A stretch of DNA of 64,000 nucleotides from Deltaproteobacteria bacterium UBA4427 (GCA_002390675.1 DGPZ01000106.1:50112-114111); one strand, 5' to 3'. Shown: positions 52,378-61,749, counted from the first letter of the stretch. The notes: generated by a model from the sequence alone, not told the origin. Program-made: numbers and translations.

Positions 52378-52874
52378 GCGAAGAAACGCCCAAGCCTCCG
52401 AGCGGCCCCGCCGCCGGTTCAGCATCTCCGCCGAGCGGCCCCGCCGCTGGCAGCCCTCCTAGTGGTCCGCGTTCTGGCAGCCCGCCGTCGCGTCCCTCTG
52501 GCGGTTCGTCCGGTGGTGGCGACCGCCCGCCGCGTCCGCCTCGAGAAGATCGTGGCGACCGAGGCGATCGACCGCCGCGCGCTCCGCTCACGGTGAAGGG
52601 TCGACTTCGTGCTGCTGCTCGAAAGAAGGCTCGAAAGTCTCAGAAGAAGAAGGGCATGTTCCAGCGCCGCAAGGTGTGCCGCTTCTGTGCTGACAAGAAC
52701 CTCTCGATCTCATACAAGGACGTGAAGACGCTGCGCCTCTTCATCACGGAAACCGGAAAGATGACGCCGCGACGCATCTCCGGGACCTGTGCAAAGCACC
52801 AGCGTCCGCTCGCCCTCGAGATCAAGCGCGCGCGACAGTTGGCCATGCTGCCCACTGCGCCCAAGCACTTCTAA
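52374..52874 (+). CDS. rpsR: 30S ribosomal protein bS18 with long Pro/Gly-rich N-terminal extension
   Basis: The bS18 core is the last ~75 residues: [40 protein letters not shown] and [20 protein letters not shown]. Ahead of it are about 90 extra residues with repeats of PPSGPAAGS and basic [19 protein letters not shown] stretches, probably disordered. The GTG at 52374 overlaps the rpsF stop and is favoured for coupling. An internal ATG at the core has AAGAAGG-like sequence upstream and could give a short form. Three cysteines (CRFC and CAKH) suggest metal binding. Confidence 0.92.
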   Translation: MSEETPKPPSGPAAGSASPPSGPAAGSPPSGPRSGSPPSRPSGGSSGGGDRPPRPPREDRGDRGDRPPRAPLTVKGRLRAAARKKARKSQKKKGMFQRRKVCRFCADKNLSISYKDVKTLRLFITETGKMTPRRISGTCAKHQRPLALEIKRARQLAMLPTAPKHF

Positions 52875-52887
52875 GGAGCGTCAAAAC

Positions 52888-53460
52888 ATGGGACAGGTAC
52901 AAGTCATCCTGAGTGAAGACGTCCACGCCCTCGGCGATGCCGGAGAGATTGTCTCCGTCAAGCCCGGCTTCGCGCGCAACTACCTCATTCCGCAAGGCAA
53001 GGCGATGATCGCCACGGCCGAGCGGGTCAATGAGGTGGAGCACAAGAAGCGGGTCATTTCCGAGAAAATGGCGAAGGACTGGACCGACCTCACGGCGGTC
53101 AAAGCCAAGCTCGACGGGATTGCTCTCGAAGTCACGGCCCAGGCCGGCGACAGCGGCAAGCTCTTCGGATCGGTCACCGCGGCGAATCTCGTGGAACTAC
53201 TCAGCGAGAAGGGTCTCCAAATCGATCGACGCAAGCTCCAGCTCTCTGAGCCGATCAAGACGACGGGCGAGCATACGGTTGCAATCCGGCTGCGAAGCGA
53301 CGTCATCGCCGAGTTCAAGGTGAAGGTGATTGGCGGCGCGGCGACTGCGACTGCTGCTGCTGCTGTTGTTGAACGAGTCGATGACGGCAAGGTCGGCCTA
53401 GGTGCGGCGGCAGATAAGCCGGACCCGGAGCCGCTCGATATTCGCGACGATGAGTATTAA
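52888..53460 (+). CDS. rplI: 50S ribosomal protein bL9
   Basis: bL9 spans the L1 stalk base and supports frame maintenance. The N-terminal domain is VQVILSEDVHALGDAGEIVS and VKPGFARNYLIPQGKA. The C-terminal domain has KLFGSVTAANLVELLSEKGL and QIDRRKLQLSEPIKTTGEHT. The C-terminus carries about 40 extra residues (Ala/Thr-rich, then acidic). ATG at 52888 has AAGGAG upstream. It is the last gene before a terminator. Confidence 0.96.
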   Translation: MGQVQVILSEDVHALGDAGEIVSVKPGFARNYLIPQGKAMIATAERVNEVEHKKRVISEKMAKDWTDLTAVKAKLDGIALEVTAQAGDSGKLFGSVTAANLVELLSEKGLQIDRRKLQLSEPIKTTGEHTVAIRLRSDVIAEFKVKVIGGAATATAAAAVVERVDDGKVGLGAAADKPDPEPLDIRDDEY

Positions 53461-53515
53461 AGCCATTCTGAGGTCCAAGGTCTAAGTTTACAGGCCGCAC
53501 CTCCTCTGGATTGAA

Positions 53516-53548
53516 CGCCCGCCTCGAGAAAGTCGAGGGGGGCGTTTT
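53516..53548 (+). terminator. Intrinsic terminator after rplI
   Basis: CGCCCGCCTCGA pairs with TCGAGGGGGGCG around a GAAAG loop with one G-G mismatch, followed by TTTT. It lies about 55 bases past rplI and separates the ribosomal operon from dnaB. Confidence 0.75.
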
Positions 53549-53690
53549 CCGTTTGGGGCCGTGCTTCGGGCTCCACAAAGCTCGGCAGGTGGTATGCTCG
53601 GGAACCGCGCCCGCCCGGGCGTTGTCCTCCATCTAGATGCCCCATTTGCCCCATTCGGGGCCCGATTTTGACCCTTAGGAGGGGTGTGGC

Positions 53691-55232
53691 GTGAGCGAAT
53701 TCAAGGACCGCGAAGACCCTGGCGGCGGCAACCGGAAATTCGGAGGCTCCCGCGAGGAGCGTGGCGATGTTTCGTCGCAAGATCTCAGCGGACGGGTCCC
53801 CCCCCACGATATCGAGGCGGAGAAGGCTGTTCTTTCTGCGATCCTGCTCGACAATGATGCGATTCACACGGTCGTGACCGAAGTTCGGGAAGAGGACTTC
53901 TACCACCCCGCGCATCAGATGCTTTATGGCTCGATGGTCAAGCTGCGAGACGAGAACCAGCCCGTCGACCTGACGACGCTCGCTTCGTATCTCAAAGGCG
54001 CGGCTCTTCTCGAGAGCGTCGGTGGCAACGTCATGCTCGCTGAGATCGCAGACTACGAAGCTACGCCTGCGAATATCATTCACTACGCCAAGATCGTGCG
54101 CGACCGCGCCGTGAAACGAAGCCTGATCTCGACGGCGAGCGAGATCGTCGCGCTCGGCTACGAACACGGCGAACCGGCAGACTCGCTTCTTGATGAAGCG
54201 GAGAGTCGCATCTTCGGCCTCTCGACCGAAAAGGCGAGTACGAGCCTTTCGAGCATCTCCGTAGAAATGCACGACGCGGTCAATCATATCGACATGTTGA
54301 TGACCCGTGGCGGGGAGATCACGGGCATCTCGAGTGGCTACGAAAATCTGGATGATATGACCGGTGGCTTGCAGCCCGGGGATCTCTTCATCTTGGCCGC
54401 ACGGCCCTCTATGGGGAAAACTGCCTTTGCCCTAAACCTCGGTCGGAATGCGGCGGTCGACTTCGGCAAGAACGTTGCGGTCTTCTCTCTCGAAATGACG
54501 ACGCGCTCACTTGTTATGCGTATGTTGTCTTCCGAAGCACAGGTCGACGCCGGATCGTTCCGTAGTGGTCTGATCTCGACCGAAGCGCATACGCGTCTGA
54601 TGGATGCTGCCGGGAAGCTCGCGGACGCAAATATTTGGATTGACGATACCGGCGCGGCTTCGATCCTTGAGATCCGTGCGAAGTGTCGCCGACTGCATTC
54701 AATGCACGGGCTTGACCTGGTGATCGTCGACTATCTCCAGCTCGCTCGCGGCGATCGCAATACGTCGAGTCGTGAACAGGAAATTTCCGAGATCTCGCGC
54801 GGCTTGAAGGGCCTGGCGAAGGAACTCGATATTCCGGTGATTGCTCTGTCGCAGTTGAACCGCGGTCCGGAAACGCGAAAGGACGATAAGCGCCCGATGC
54901 TTGCCGACTTGCGCGAGTCCGGCGCAATCGAGCAGGACGCCGACGTGATCGCCTTTATCTACCGCGACATCGTTTACAACAAAGACACAGAATTCGAGAA
55001 CTTGGCAGAGCTGATCATCGCCAAGCAGCGTAATGGCCCGACGGGAACCGTGAAGCTCGAGTTCGAAGGGCGCTTCGCGCAGTTTCGCGATTGGCCTCTC
55101 ACCGACAACCCCTATGACGGCGCGCCTGGCGGCGACTTTGCACCGCCGCCGGACGATGCCGGATACGGCGGCCCCGACGTATTCGGCGGGGGAGACGGCT
55201 TTGGGCCGGATACGGATCCGGGCGGATTCTAG
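53691..55232 (+). CDS. dnaB: Replicative DNA helicase DnaB
   Basis: DnaB is the hexameric helicase of the replication fork. The 513-residue protein has the N-terminal primase-binding domain (PPHDIEAEKAVLSAILLDND) and the RecA-like motor. Walker A is AARPSMGKTAFALN, then SLEMTTRSLVMRMLSSEA and LVIVDYLQLARGD (Walker B). QLNRGPETRKDDKRPMLADL and RESGAIEQDADVIAFIYRD are also seen. No intein is present. The C-terminus has a Gly/Asp/Pro-rich tail of about 40 residues. The start is GTG at 53691 with AGGAGG about ten bases upstream. ldcA begins directly after its stop. Confidence 0.97.
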   Translation: MSEFKDREDPGGGNRKFGGSREERGDVSSQDLSGRVPPHDIEAEKAVLSAILLDNDAIHTVVTEVREEDFYHPAHQMLYGSMVKLRDENQPVDLTTLASYLKGAALLESVGGNVMLAEIADYEATPANIIHYAKIVRDRAVKRSLISTASEIVALGYEHGEPADSLLDEAESRIFGLSTEKASTSLSSISVEMHDAVNHIDMLMTRGGEITGISSGYENLDDMTGGLQPGDLFILAARPSMGKTAFALNLGRNAAVDFGKNVAVFSLEMTTRSLVMRMLSSEAQVDAGSFRSGLISTEAHTRLMDAAGKLADANIWIDDTGAASILEIRAKCRRLHSMHGLDLVIVDYLQLARGDRNTSSREQEISEISRGLKGLAKELDIPVIALSQLNRGPETRKDDKRPMLADLRESGAIEQDADVIAFIYRDIVYNKDTEFENLAELIIAKQRNGPTGTVKLEFEGRFAQFRDWPLTDNPYDGAPGGDFAPPPDDAGYGGPDVFGGGDGFGPDTDPGGF

Positions 55233-56150
55233 ATGCCTAGCTTACGAAGACCGCGCGCCATCCGTCCAGGAGCGCGTATCGCGTTGGCCGCTCCAGCGGG
55301 CCCTCTCGACCCAAAAGCCCTCGACTCGGGTCGGACTGCGCTTACGCGGCTTGGTTTTGAAGTTGTTATGCGCGAGGACATCCTTGACCGGGATGGCTAC
55401 CTCGCGGGGTCGGACGCGCGTCGCGCGGACGAACTGATGCAGTTCATTAGGGATCCCGAAGTTGACGCGATCGTGTGCGCTCGTGGCGGCTATGGTTGCC
55501 ATAGATTGATCGATCGACTCGACGCGACGGCCTTTCGAGAGGCGTCGAAGCCGCTTGTTGGATACAGCGATATTACGACGCTCTTGTTGTGGCAGCGTAA
55601 GCAAGCGGGCTTGCTTGGGATCCATGGGCCCATGTGCGAGAAGCCGGGAACCCTCGACGGCGAGGCAGGGTCGGCACTCGTGCGCGCTTTGCAGGGAACG
55701 GGGCCGCACCCACGCTTTACGGGTAAGACTATCGTGAATGGCTGGGGAGAGGGTCGGCTTGTTGGCGGATCGCTTTCGGTCTGTGTCGCCAGTCTTGGAA
55801 CTCCGTGGGAACTCGATACCCGTGATGCGATCGTTGTGCTCGAAGATGTGACAGAGCTCCCGTACCGGATTGATCGGATGCTTCAGCAACTGCGCGCAGC
55901 AGGGAAATTCGATCGTGCCGTTGGGGTTGCACTTGGACATTTCACAGACTGCGATGACGCGCGGTATCCCGAATGGACATTGGATCGACTCGTAGAAGAT
56001 GTTTTCGGGGGTTTGGGAATCCCTGTCGTGGCGGAGCTGCCCTTTGGGCATGGCGCCGAAAATCGACCCTGGCCCTTCGCTGGGCGCGCTGCGCTCGACG
56101 GTGCCCGGGGTGAACTTGAGATATTGGAATCGGCGGTCACTACGCGATAG
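55233..56150 (+). CDS. ldcA: Muramoyltetrapeptide LD-carboxypeptidase
   Basis: LdcA (S66 peptidase) trims the terminal D-Ala from murein tetrapeptides in the cytoplasm, feeding tripeptide to Mpl. The triad is seen as Ser112 in LVGYSDITTLL, Glu204 in VVLEDVTELPYRIDRML and His273 in LPFGHGAENRPW. ARGGYGCHRLIDRLD and IHGPM are further family motifs. The start directly follows the dnaB stop. With mpl at 57.3 kb it forms a recycling block. Confidence 0.93.
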   Translation: MPSLRRPRAIRPGARIALAAPAGPLDPKALDSGRTALTRLGFEVVMREDILDRDGYLAGSDARRADELMQFIRDPEVDAIVCARGGYGCHRLIDRLDATAFREASKPLVGYSDITTLLLWQRKQAGLLGIHGPMCEKPGTLDGEAGSALVRALQGTGPHPRFTGKTIVNGWGEGRLVGGSLSVCVASLGTPWELDTRDAIVVLEDVTELPYRIDRMLQQLRAAGKFDRAVGVALGHFTDCDDARYPEWTLDRLVEDVFGGLGIPVVAELPFGHGAENRPWPFAGRAALDGARGELEILESAVTTR

Positions 56151-56178
56151 CGTGCCGGCCACCGGGGGGACCAAACGG

Positions 56179-57336
56179 ATGAAGCGGAGTTTGATCGAGC
56201 GAAAGCTCGGCCGTGTCGAGACTGCACTCGACAAGGCGATTGAGAAACAAGAGATTCCGGGAGCCGTTGTGCTCGCGCGGATGCCTCGTGAAGACGAGCT
56301 GCTTGAGTATAGCTGGGTGCGTGGCCTAGCATCGGCGCGTCCTGAGCGACTGCCTATGCGGCGGGACACGGTTTTTGATCTCGCTTCCCTAACGAAGCCG
56401 ATGGCGACGACCACGGCGATCATGATGCTCTTGGACGAGGGCTCTATTTCTTTGGATGACCCGGTGGCGAAGACGCTGCCGACCTTTGCTGAGCGTGGCA
56501 AAGAAGAAGTCACGATCAGGCATCTGCTCAGCCACTCGGCTGGACTCAAGCCCTGGCGTGAGTTTCATGAGCTGCTGATTCAAAAAGAACGCAAGTCCGG
56601 CGAGCGACTGCTCGGTACGAAAGAGGGACGCGACTGGATCGTAGACCGAATTTTGCGCGGTGCGTTAGTTCATCAACCTGGCGAAGCTGCGGTTTACGGA
56701 GATCTGGACTTCATTGTCTTGGCAGCGATTGTCGAAGAGGTTTCGAACCAACCCTTTGATGAGTTCTGCGAGTCGCGCATTTTTACGCGGCTCGGGCTGG
56801 TCGACACGCGTTTTATTCCGATCCCCGTAGACGGCTCTCAACCGGCTCCAGATTCCGTTCGAACCCGAATCGCCGCGACGGAGAACTGCAGCTGGCGGGA
56901 GCGTATCATCTGGGGCGAGGTGCATGATCCGAATGCTTCTGCCATGGGGGGCGTGGCGGGTCACGCTGGCTTGTTCTCCACCGCGGATGACGTGATGCGC
57001 TTCGGGCAGCTCTTTCTTGACGCCTATCACGACCGCAACCCATCGCTCCCGCCTGAGCGTGTGCGTGAGTTCTGCGAGAAGCAACTTCTACCCGAATCCT
57101 CGGATTGGGCGCTTGGCTGGGACACGCCGACCAAGGGCGCGTCTTCTTCCGGCGTGCATTTCTCGGAAAAGTCCGTGGGCCATCTCGGATTTACGGGGAC
57201 AAGCCTTTGGATCGATCTCGAGCGCGAACTCGTAGTTGTGATGCTTACGAACCGGATCCATCAAGTTGCGAAGCGCAGCCGTTTCGATCTGCGTCCCAAG
57301 ATCCACGATGCCATCGTCGAGGCATTTACCGCTTAG
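56179..57336 (+). CDS. Beta-lactamase-fold serine hydrolase
   Basis: This is a class C beta-lactamase/esterase-type hydrolase (PF00144). The SxxK motif is Ser70-Leu-Thr-Lys73 in FDLASLTKPMATTTA. The Tyr motif is Tyr173 in AVYGDLDFIV, and HLGFTGTS is the third motif. The 385-residue protein has no signal peptide, so it should be cytoplasmic. Placed between ldcA and mpl, it may act on muropeptides or their amides, but this rests on context alone. The frame is open upstream inside ldcA; the ATG at 56179 was chosen by position after the ldcA stop. Confidence 0.87.
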   Translation: MKRSLIERKLGRVETALDKAIEKQEIPGAVVLARMPREDELLEYSWVRGLASARPERLPMRRDTVFDLASLTKPMATTTAIMMLLDEGSISLDDPVAKTLPTFAERGKEEVTIRHLLSHSAGLKPWREFHELLIQKERKSGERLLGTKEGRDWIVDRILRGALVHQPGEAAVYGDLDFIVLAAIVEEVSNQPFDEFCESRIFTRLGLVDTRFIPIPVDGSQPAPDSVRTRIAATENCSWRERIIWGEVHDPNASAMGGVAGHAGLFSTADDVMRFGQLFLDAYHDRNPSLPPERVREFCEKQLLPESSDWALGWDTPTKGASSSGVHFSEKSVGHLGFTGTSLWIDLERELVVVMLTNRIHQVAKRSRFDLRPKIHDAIVEAFTA

Positions 57337-57346
57337 TGAGTGATCA

Positions 57347-58885
57347 ATGAGTGATGAAAGAGTTGGAGACGATCTGGATCATCAGCAACCCTTCGATGCA
57401 GGAGCACTGCGTCGGGTGCACTTCGTTGCGGTTGGCGGAACAGGAATGGGGTCTCTGGCAGGGCTAGTGAACGCCCGCGGCATTCTCGTCACAGGTTCGG
57501 ACAAAAAGCTCTATCCGCCGATGTCGACGGCCCTTGCGGACTGGGGGATTAACGTGGTCGAGGGATTCGATCCCGCGCACTTGGAGCCCGTGACAGACCA
57601 AGCAGGCGTGGCGCTGTCCCCCGATCTCATCGTGATAGGCAACGCGGTACGGGCGGACAATCCCGAGGCCGTTGCTGCAATCGCATCCGGCGTGCCCTAT
57701 CGGTCGTTCTCTGACGCGCTCTACGAGTTGGCAATCTCGGATAGACATTCGATCACGGTCAGCGGTACGCACGGCAAGACGACCACAACCAATCTTGCTG
57801 CCCACTTACTGCTCGCGACCGGGCGGGACCCTTCGCTTCTTGTAGGTGGGATCTCCCTCGACTTTGACGGTTCGTTCCGCGAAGGCGCAGGCCCGGCATT
57901 TGTAGTCGAAGGCGACGAATACGACACAGCCTTCTTCGATAAGACCCCCAAATTCCTTCACTACCACCCGGATACGCTGATCCTAACCTCGGTCGAGTTC
58001 GATCACGCTGACATTTATCGGGATCTCGATCATGTGAAGTCGGCATTTAGGGAGCTGGTGGCCGGGATGGCGCCGACCGCGCGTATTGTCGCTGCCGTCA
58101 CTCATGACGGCGTTCGTGATGTGTTAGGCGGTGCGGTTTGCGAAGTGATCGGCTACGGCGCTTCCCGAGGAGCTGCCGAGCCTCGGCCGAAGGCAGCGGA
58201 TTGGTGGGGGAGCGAACTCACGCCCGGAGATCAGGGGTTGACCTTTCGGCTCGAGGATCGACGAGGCGGCCGGTCTTGGGATGTGACGAGCCCGCTCTTT
58301 GGGGTCCACAATATTGAGAATATTGTGGGGGTCTTTGCGGCATTGGATGGACTCGACGTTCCTGTCGAAGAACTGGTCGCCGCGCTCGTCGCTCATCAAG
58401 GCGTGAAGCGCCGGCAAGAGGTCCGGGGTGTCGCGGCAGGTGTGACCGTAATCGACGATTTTGCGCATCATCCGACGGCCGTCAAAGGCACGATAGAAGC
58501 GATTGCGCAGCGTCACCCGGGCGGGCGAGTCGTCGCACTCCTCGAGCCCCGAACTAATACGAGTCGTCGGGCTATTTTTCAGGACGACTATGTGCGCGCG
58601 CTTTCGGAGGCAGACCGAGTTGCTATCGCCGAGGTAGGGGACGATCCGATCTACAGCATCACGGGCGAGGTGACGGAATGCCTATCGGCCTCGGTAGTCG
58701 CTGAAAGGCTGCGTGCGCAGGGCCAGGACGCGGCCGCATTTGCTGAGATCGATGAGATCGTAGACTGGGTTGTCGCGGGCCGACGAGAAGGCGATGTCGT
58801 GCTTGTGATGAGCAACGGCGCCTTCGGTGGGATCTGGGGAAAACTGCTCGCGGCACTCAAGCTTGCGGCAGAGCAAGGGACTTAG
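57347..58885 (+). CDS. mpl: UDP-N-acetylmuramate:L-Ala-gamma-D-Glu-meso-DAP ligase
   Basis: Mpl reattaches recycled murein tripeptide to UDP-MurNAc. The 512-residue Mur ligase has the N-terminal HFVAVGGTGMGSLAGLVNAR, the ATP loop VSGTHGKTTTTNLAAHLL, and Mpl-type EGDEYDTAFFDKTPKFLHYH, which separates it from MurC. TSVEFDHADIY and VIDDFAHHPTAVKGTIEAI follow. The order ldcA, hydrolase, mpl supports a muropeptide recycling pathway and meso-diaminopimelate in the wall. The N-terminus is a little longer than in E. coli (457 residues). Confidence 0.93.
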   Translation: MSDERVGDDLDHQQPFDAGALRRVHFVAVGGTGMGSLAGLVNARGILVTGSDKKLYPPMSTALADWGINVVEGFDPAHLEPVTDQAGVALSPDLIVIGNAVRADNPEAVAAIASGVPYRSFSDALYELAISDRHSITVSGTHGKTTTTNLAAHLLLATGRDPSLLVGGISLDFDGSFREGAGPAFVVEGDEYDTAFFDKTPKFLHYHPDTLILTSVEFDHADIYRDLDHVKSAFRELVAGMAPTARIVAAVTHDGVRDVLGGAVCEVIGYGASRGAAEPRPKAADWWGSELTPGDQGLTFRLEDRRGGRSWDVTSPLFGVHNIENIVGVFAALDGLDVPVEELVAALVAHQGVKRRQEVRGVAAGVTVIDDFAHHPTAVKGTIEAIAQRHPGGRVVALLEPRTNTSRRAIFQDDYVRALSEADRVAIAEVGDDPIYSITGEVTECLSASVVAERLRAQGQDAAAFAEIDEIVDWVVAGRREGDVVLVMSNGAFGGIWGKLLAALKLAAEQGT

Positions 58886-59028
58886 CCGCGACGCCGATAT
58901 CGCCGTTTGGGTGGAGAGCGTTCTTGGCCATTAGGCGGGGCGGCCTCAAAGGTTTATTCGTCAGCGTGTTTGAGCCAAAGCACCTACTTCTCATTCTCTT
59001 TAAGTGCCGGGGCTTCGGCGTTCGGGTG

Positions 59029-59448
59029 CTAGCCCGGGAGCGCGTTGTCGCGCCAGAATTCCTCGACGCGACCGGGGTCGACGGGGACCGAGGTGACGGA
59101 CTGGATGCGTCGGTCGATGATTCGTGCGACAAGGAGATGACGAGCCTGCATCGTCTTGTCACCGCGCGCCGCGGTTGCGTTGCATAGAGCGGCGGCGCGG
59201 TTGTTACTGACCAGGATATCTTCGACTTCGATATGGAAGCCGAGGGAGCCGAACTCCGCGGCGTCACCAAGATGTGCGAGATACTCGAATATGTTATCCG
59301 CGCCTTTGATCTCACCTTCGTACGGGCTATTGCCTTTCACGTACCAGATGATGTCGTCGGACCAGAGCGCACGAAGTGTCTCGCGGTCGCCGGCGGTCAT
59401 GGCCTGAAGGAAATGGTGGATGAGGAGCGAGTTTGGGTGCTCGGTCAT
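59029..59448 (-). CDS. NTF2-like (SnoaL-type) protein
   Basis: The 139-residue protein has the cone-shaped NTF2-like fold, seen in QAMTAGDRETLRALWSDDII, YVKGNSPYEGEIKGADNIFE and TMQARHLLVARIIDRRIQSV. Members include small-molecule isomerases, dehydratases and scaffolds, so function is open. It is monocistronic and convergent with mpl. The ATG is preceded by GGAAGA. Confidence 0.8.
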   Translation of the reverse strand: MTEHPNSLLIHHFLQAMTAGDRETLRALWSDDIIWYVKGNSPYEGEIKGADNIFEYLAHLGDAAEFGSLGFHIEVEDILVSNNRAAALCNATAARGDKTMQARHLLVARIIDRRIQSVTSVPVDPGRVEEFWRDNALPG

Positions 59449-60068
59449 CTTCCGTCCTTTCTACTCATTCATTTCGTTTACTAGAGGCACGCATAAAGTC
59501 GCTAGTAAAAATCTGATTGATCGTTAGATCTGGCTTGTACTCGGCCTTATCATACCGAGATGAGACCTCTTTCGTTAAACAAATTTGCCTGATTCACGAG
59601 GTTCTTCGGGGTGTCCCAATTAACACATAGGCGAAACGGTTTAGTAGGTGTAGGGAATACACTTGAGATGCTTTTCGAATACGACGTTCTAGGAAGAATT
59701 ATCGGATGGCATAATCCTTCAAGTGAAGGGGTATTGCCCCGTTTCGTGTTAGGCCGTGCACACCTGGGTGTAGTTTGGCGCTTCCGTTCAAATATTGCCC
59801 CGAATCTCGTACGAGATGTCTCGCGTCTAGCTAGCAGAGAGAAGGGGTTTCCCTCCGGCTATCGAATGGGCGGTTCTGGACCAGGTTCCGGATTAGTCGA
59901 GACGCGCGCTACCCCGCCGGACCGCCTCGCAATGATCGAACGGATCCTATCCCCCGAAATCAGGAAGGGGTCTGAGGCTCGCCACGAATGGGTAGAGGCC
60001 GCTGGCGTTCGTATTGGGGAAATCTGGACAGTCGCTTAGCAGCAAAGTCGCTGGCTCAACGATCGGTG
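59449..60068. other. AT-richer intergenic region
   Basis: This 620-base stretch holds one candidate coding region (59611-60039). The first 160 bases are notably AT-richer than the surroundings and include a weak stem (CTCGG/CCGAG near 59540-59560). It may be recently acquired or decayed DNA. Confidence 0.4.
59611..60039 (+). CDS. Possible small protein like the N-terminal part of GNAT-associated proteins
   Basis: The 142-residue frame has protein-like composition and reads LFEYDVLGRIIGWHNPSSEG, VLPRFVLGRAHLGVVWRFRS and NIAPNLVRDVSRLASREKGF. This resembles an N-terminal domain found ahead of GNAT acetyltransferase domains in some bacteria; that comparison is from memory. No GNAT domain follows before the stop, so it may be a truncated gene. 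The start is GTG at 59611 with no clear ribosome binding site. Function is not assigned. Confidence 0.45.
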   Translation: MSQLTHRRNGLVGVGNTLEMLFEYDVLGRIIGWHNPSSEGVLPRFVLGRAHLGVVWRFRSNIAPNLVRDVSRLASREKGFPSGYRMGGSGPGSGLVETRATPPDRLAMIERILSPEIRKGSEARHEWVEAAGVRIGEIWTVA

Positions 60069-61733
60069 TTATTCGACCGGCTGGCCAGCTTGCGTCCATC
60101 CGAATGCTTCGACCATCGCGTGATAGATATAGTTCTGCTCGCGGGTGCCATGGAAGAGTGCGGCGCGCGGACCGCCCGCATAGATGGGAACATCCTCGCC
60201 GGCGTGGGTCTCGGTGCCCATAGGGACTGTGGATTCCTGGAGATATGAAGGATCCGTTGTGTCGGTCTCAGAGAGATCAGGCCGTCCGTCCGTGACGCCT
60301 TCGTAGCTGCAGTCGCCACCAAGCTGTTTGCAAGGCGAGTGCGGAAAGGTGTGAGGGCCAGTGGGTTGATCATCAGATCCACCCGTATAGCCAGGGCCAT
60401 TTGCATAGGAGAGGGTTGTGTAGGGGCGCTTTAGCGCATCGCGTCCCTCCACGTCCCCTGTTCCGCGGAACCAATCGATGCCGATCACCTTGCCGAGGAT
60501 CGGGTTCCCACGTTTGGGATAGCCGGAGATGGTGAGGGTATGACTGTGGTCGGCTGTGACGACGATCAACGTTTCTGTCGGGTCCGTCTTCTCGAGCGCT
60601 AGGCGGACGGCATCCGATAGGGCGATGGTGTCGGTAAGTGCGCGCTGAGCGTTGCCGGCGTGATGGCCATGGTCGATTCGGCCGGCTTCAACCATCAGGA
60701 AGAAGCCTTCGTCTCGCTTCGAAAGAAGCTCGATCGCGACATCCGTCATTTCGGCTAGGGAGGGCTCTCCGGCTTCATCTGCCGCACGATCGGTTTCCCA
60801 ATTCATATCGCCGGGCTCGAAGAGGCCGAGTAGGTGATCGGTTTTCGCAATATCGAGTTGTTTGAGCTGTGAACGATTCCAGACATAGGCGGAGCCTTCT
60901 CGTGCATCGAGCCATTCTTTTGTGAGGTCGCGCCCATCGACGCGACGGCCGACGGCATTGGGCTCTTCCGGGTCGGTTTCGTCGCGGGGAGTGAAGTGCT
61001 TGCGACCTCCACCCAAGGCGACCTCAAGGCCGTCGCTCTGGCCATTCGGACCTTTGAACTCAACGAGTTGGCGTGCGATGTCCGGGAAGCTTGCCTCGCG
61101 CGCAGCACTCGACATCCGCGAATCGTCTTCCCAGAACCGGAACGGCACATGGGAATAACAACCGGCGGGCGTCGCATGAGTCACGGTTGCGGTCGAGACG
61201 ACTCCGGTTGCTAGTCCACGCGCTTCGGCCTCTTCGAGAATCGTCAGAACATGAGCGCCTTCGACGCTGCTGTGGTCGCCGCGGCGAACTGTCTCGTCGA
61301 CGCCCAGAACACCGGTCACTGTCTTTACGCCAGAGACCATGGCGGTCATCGTTGAGGCCGAGTCCGAGACCTGTGCATCGACATTATAAGTCTTGGAGAA
61401 GGCGACATGAGGCAGGGTTTCGAAGGAGAGCTGATTCTCCTCACCGGTCTCGCCCCGGCTCTGCCCTTCGAGAATGCGAGCCGCCGTAACGGTCGCGATC
61501 CCCATTCCGTCTCCGACGAACAGAATCACGTTCTTCGCAGGACGGTTCTTCGCGATATAGCGAGCGGAGGAGGCGATCTGCGCGCGGCCCGCTTGGAACC
61601 ACACGTTCTCTTCACGTGGATCCGCACCGGGGGCCTTCCCGGAACCCGAAGAGAGTGGATTGGTGCATCCTGCCAGGACCACGCCGAGGGTGAGGATGGA
61701 GGTGATGAGAGAGAGCATCGTAGATTTGAACAT
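60069..61733 (-). CDS. Alkaline phosphatase, lipoprotein
   Basis: This is a PhoA-superfamily phosphomonoesterase of 554 residues. The signal peptide ends in a lipobox (LGVVLAGC, Cys23), so it should be a membrane-anchored periplasmic enzyme. Metal and active-site motifs are NVILFVGDGMG (Asp75), Ser125 in VSDSASTMTAMVSG, MVEAGRIDHGHHAGN and VVTADHSHTLTISG. HAGEDVPIYAGGP near the end supplies the last metal histidine. The start at 61733 was chosen for the signal peptide; the open frame extends upstream inside the next gene. A phosphate-scavenging role is likely. No Pho box was identified. Confidence 0.93.
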   Translation of the reverse strand: MFKSTMLSLITSILTLGVVLAGCTNPLSSGSGKAPGADPREENVWFQAGRAQIASSARYIAKNRPAKNVILFVGDGMGIATVTAARILEGQSRGETGEENQLSFETLPHVAFSKTYNVDAQVSDSASTMTAMVSGVKTVTGVLGVDETVRRGDHSSVEGAHVLTILEEAEARGLATGVVSTATVTHATPAGCYSHVPFRFWEDDSRMSSAAREASFPDIARQLVEFKGPNGQSDGLEVALGGGRKHFTPRDETDPEEPNAVGRRVDGRDLTKEWLDAREGSAYVWNRSQLKQLDIAKTDHLLGLFEPGDMNWETDRAADEAGEPSLAEMTDVAIELLSKRDEGFFLMVEAGRIDHGHHAGNAQRALTDTIALSDAVRLALEKTDPTETLIVVTADHSHTLTISGYPKRGNPILGKVIGIDWFRGTGDVEGRDALKRPYTTLSYANGPGYTGGSDDQPTGPHTFPHSPCKQLGGDCSYEGVTDGRPDLSETDTTDPSYLQESTVPMGTETHAGEDVPIYAGGPRAALFHGTREQNYIYHAMVEAFGWTQAGQPVE

Positions 61734-61749
61734 GGGATTGGATCTCCGT

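Noticed and set aside
55242..56549. 435-codon minus-strand open frame over ldcA
   Set aside because: Antisense to ldcA and the hydrolase gene, which have complete catalytic motifs.
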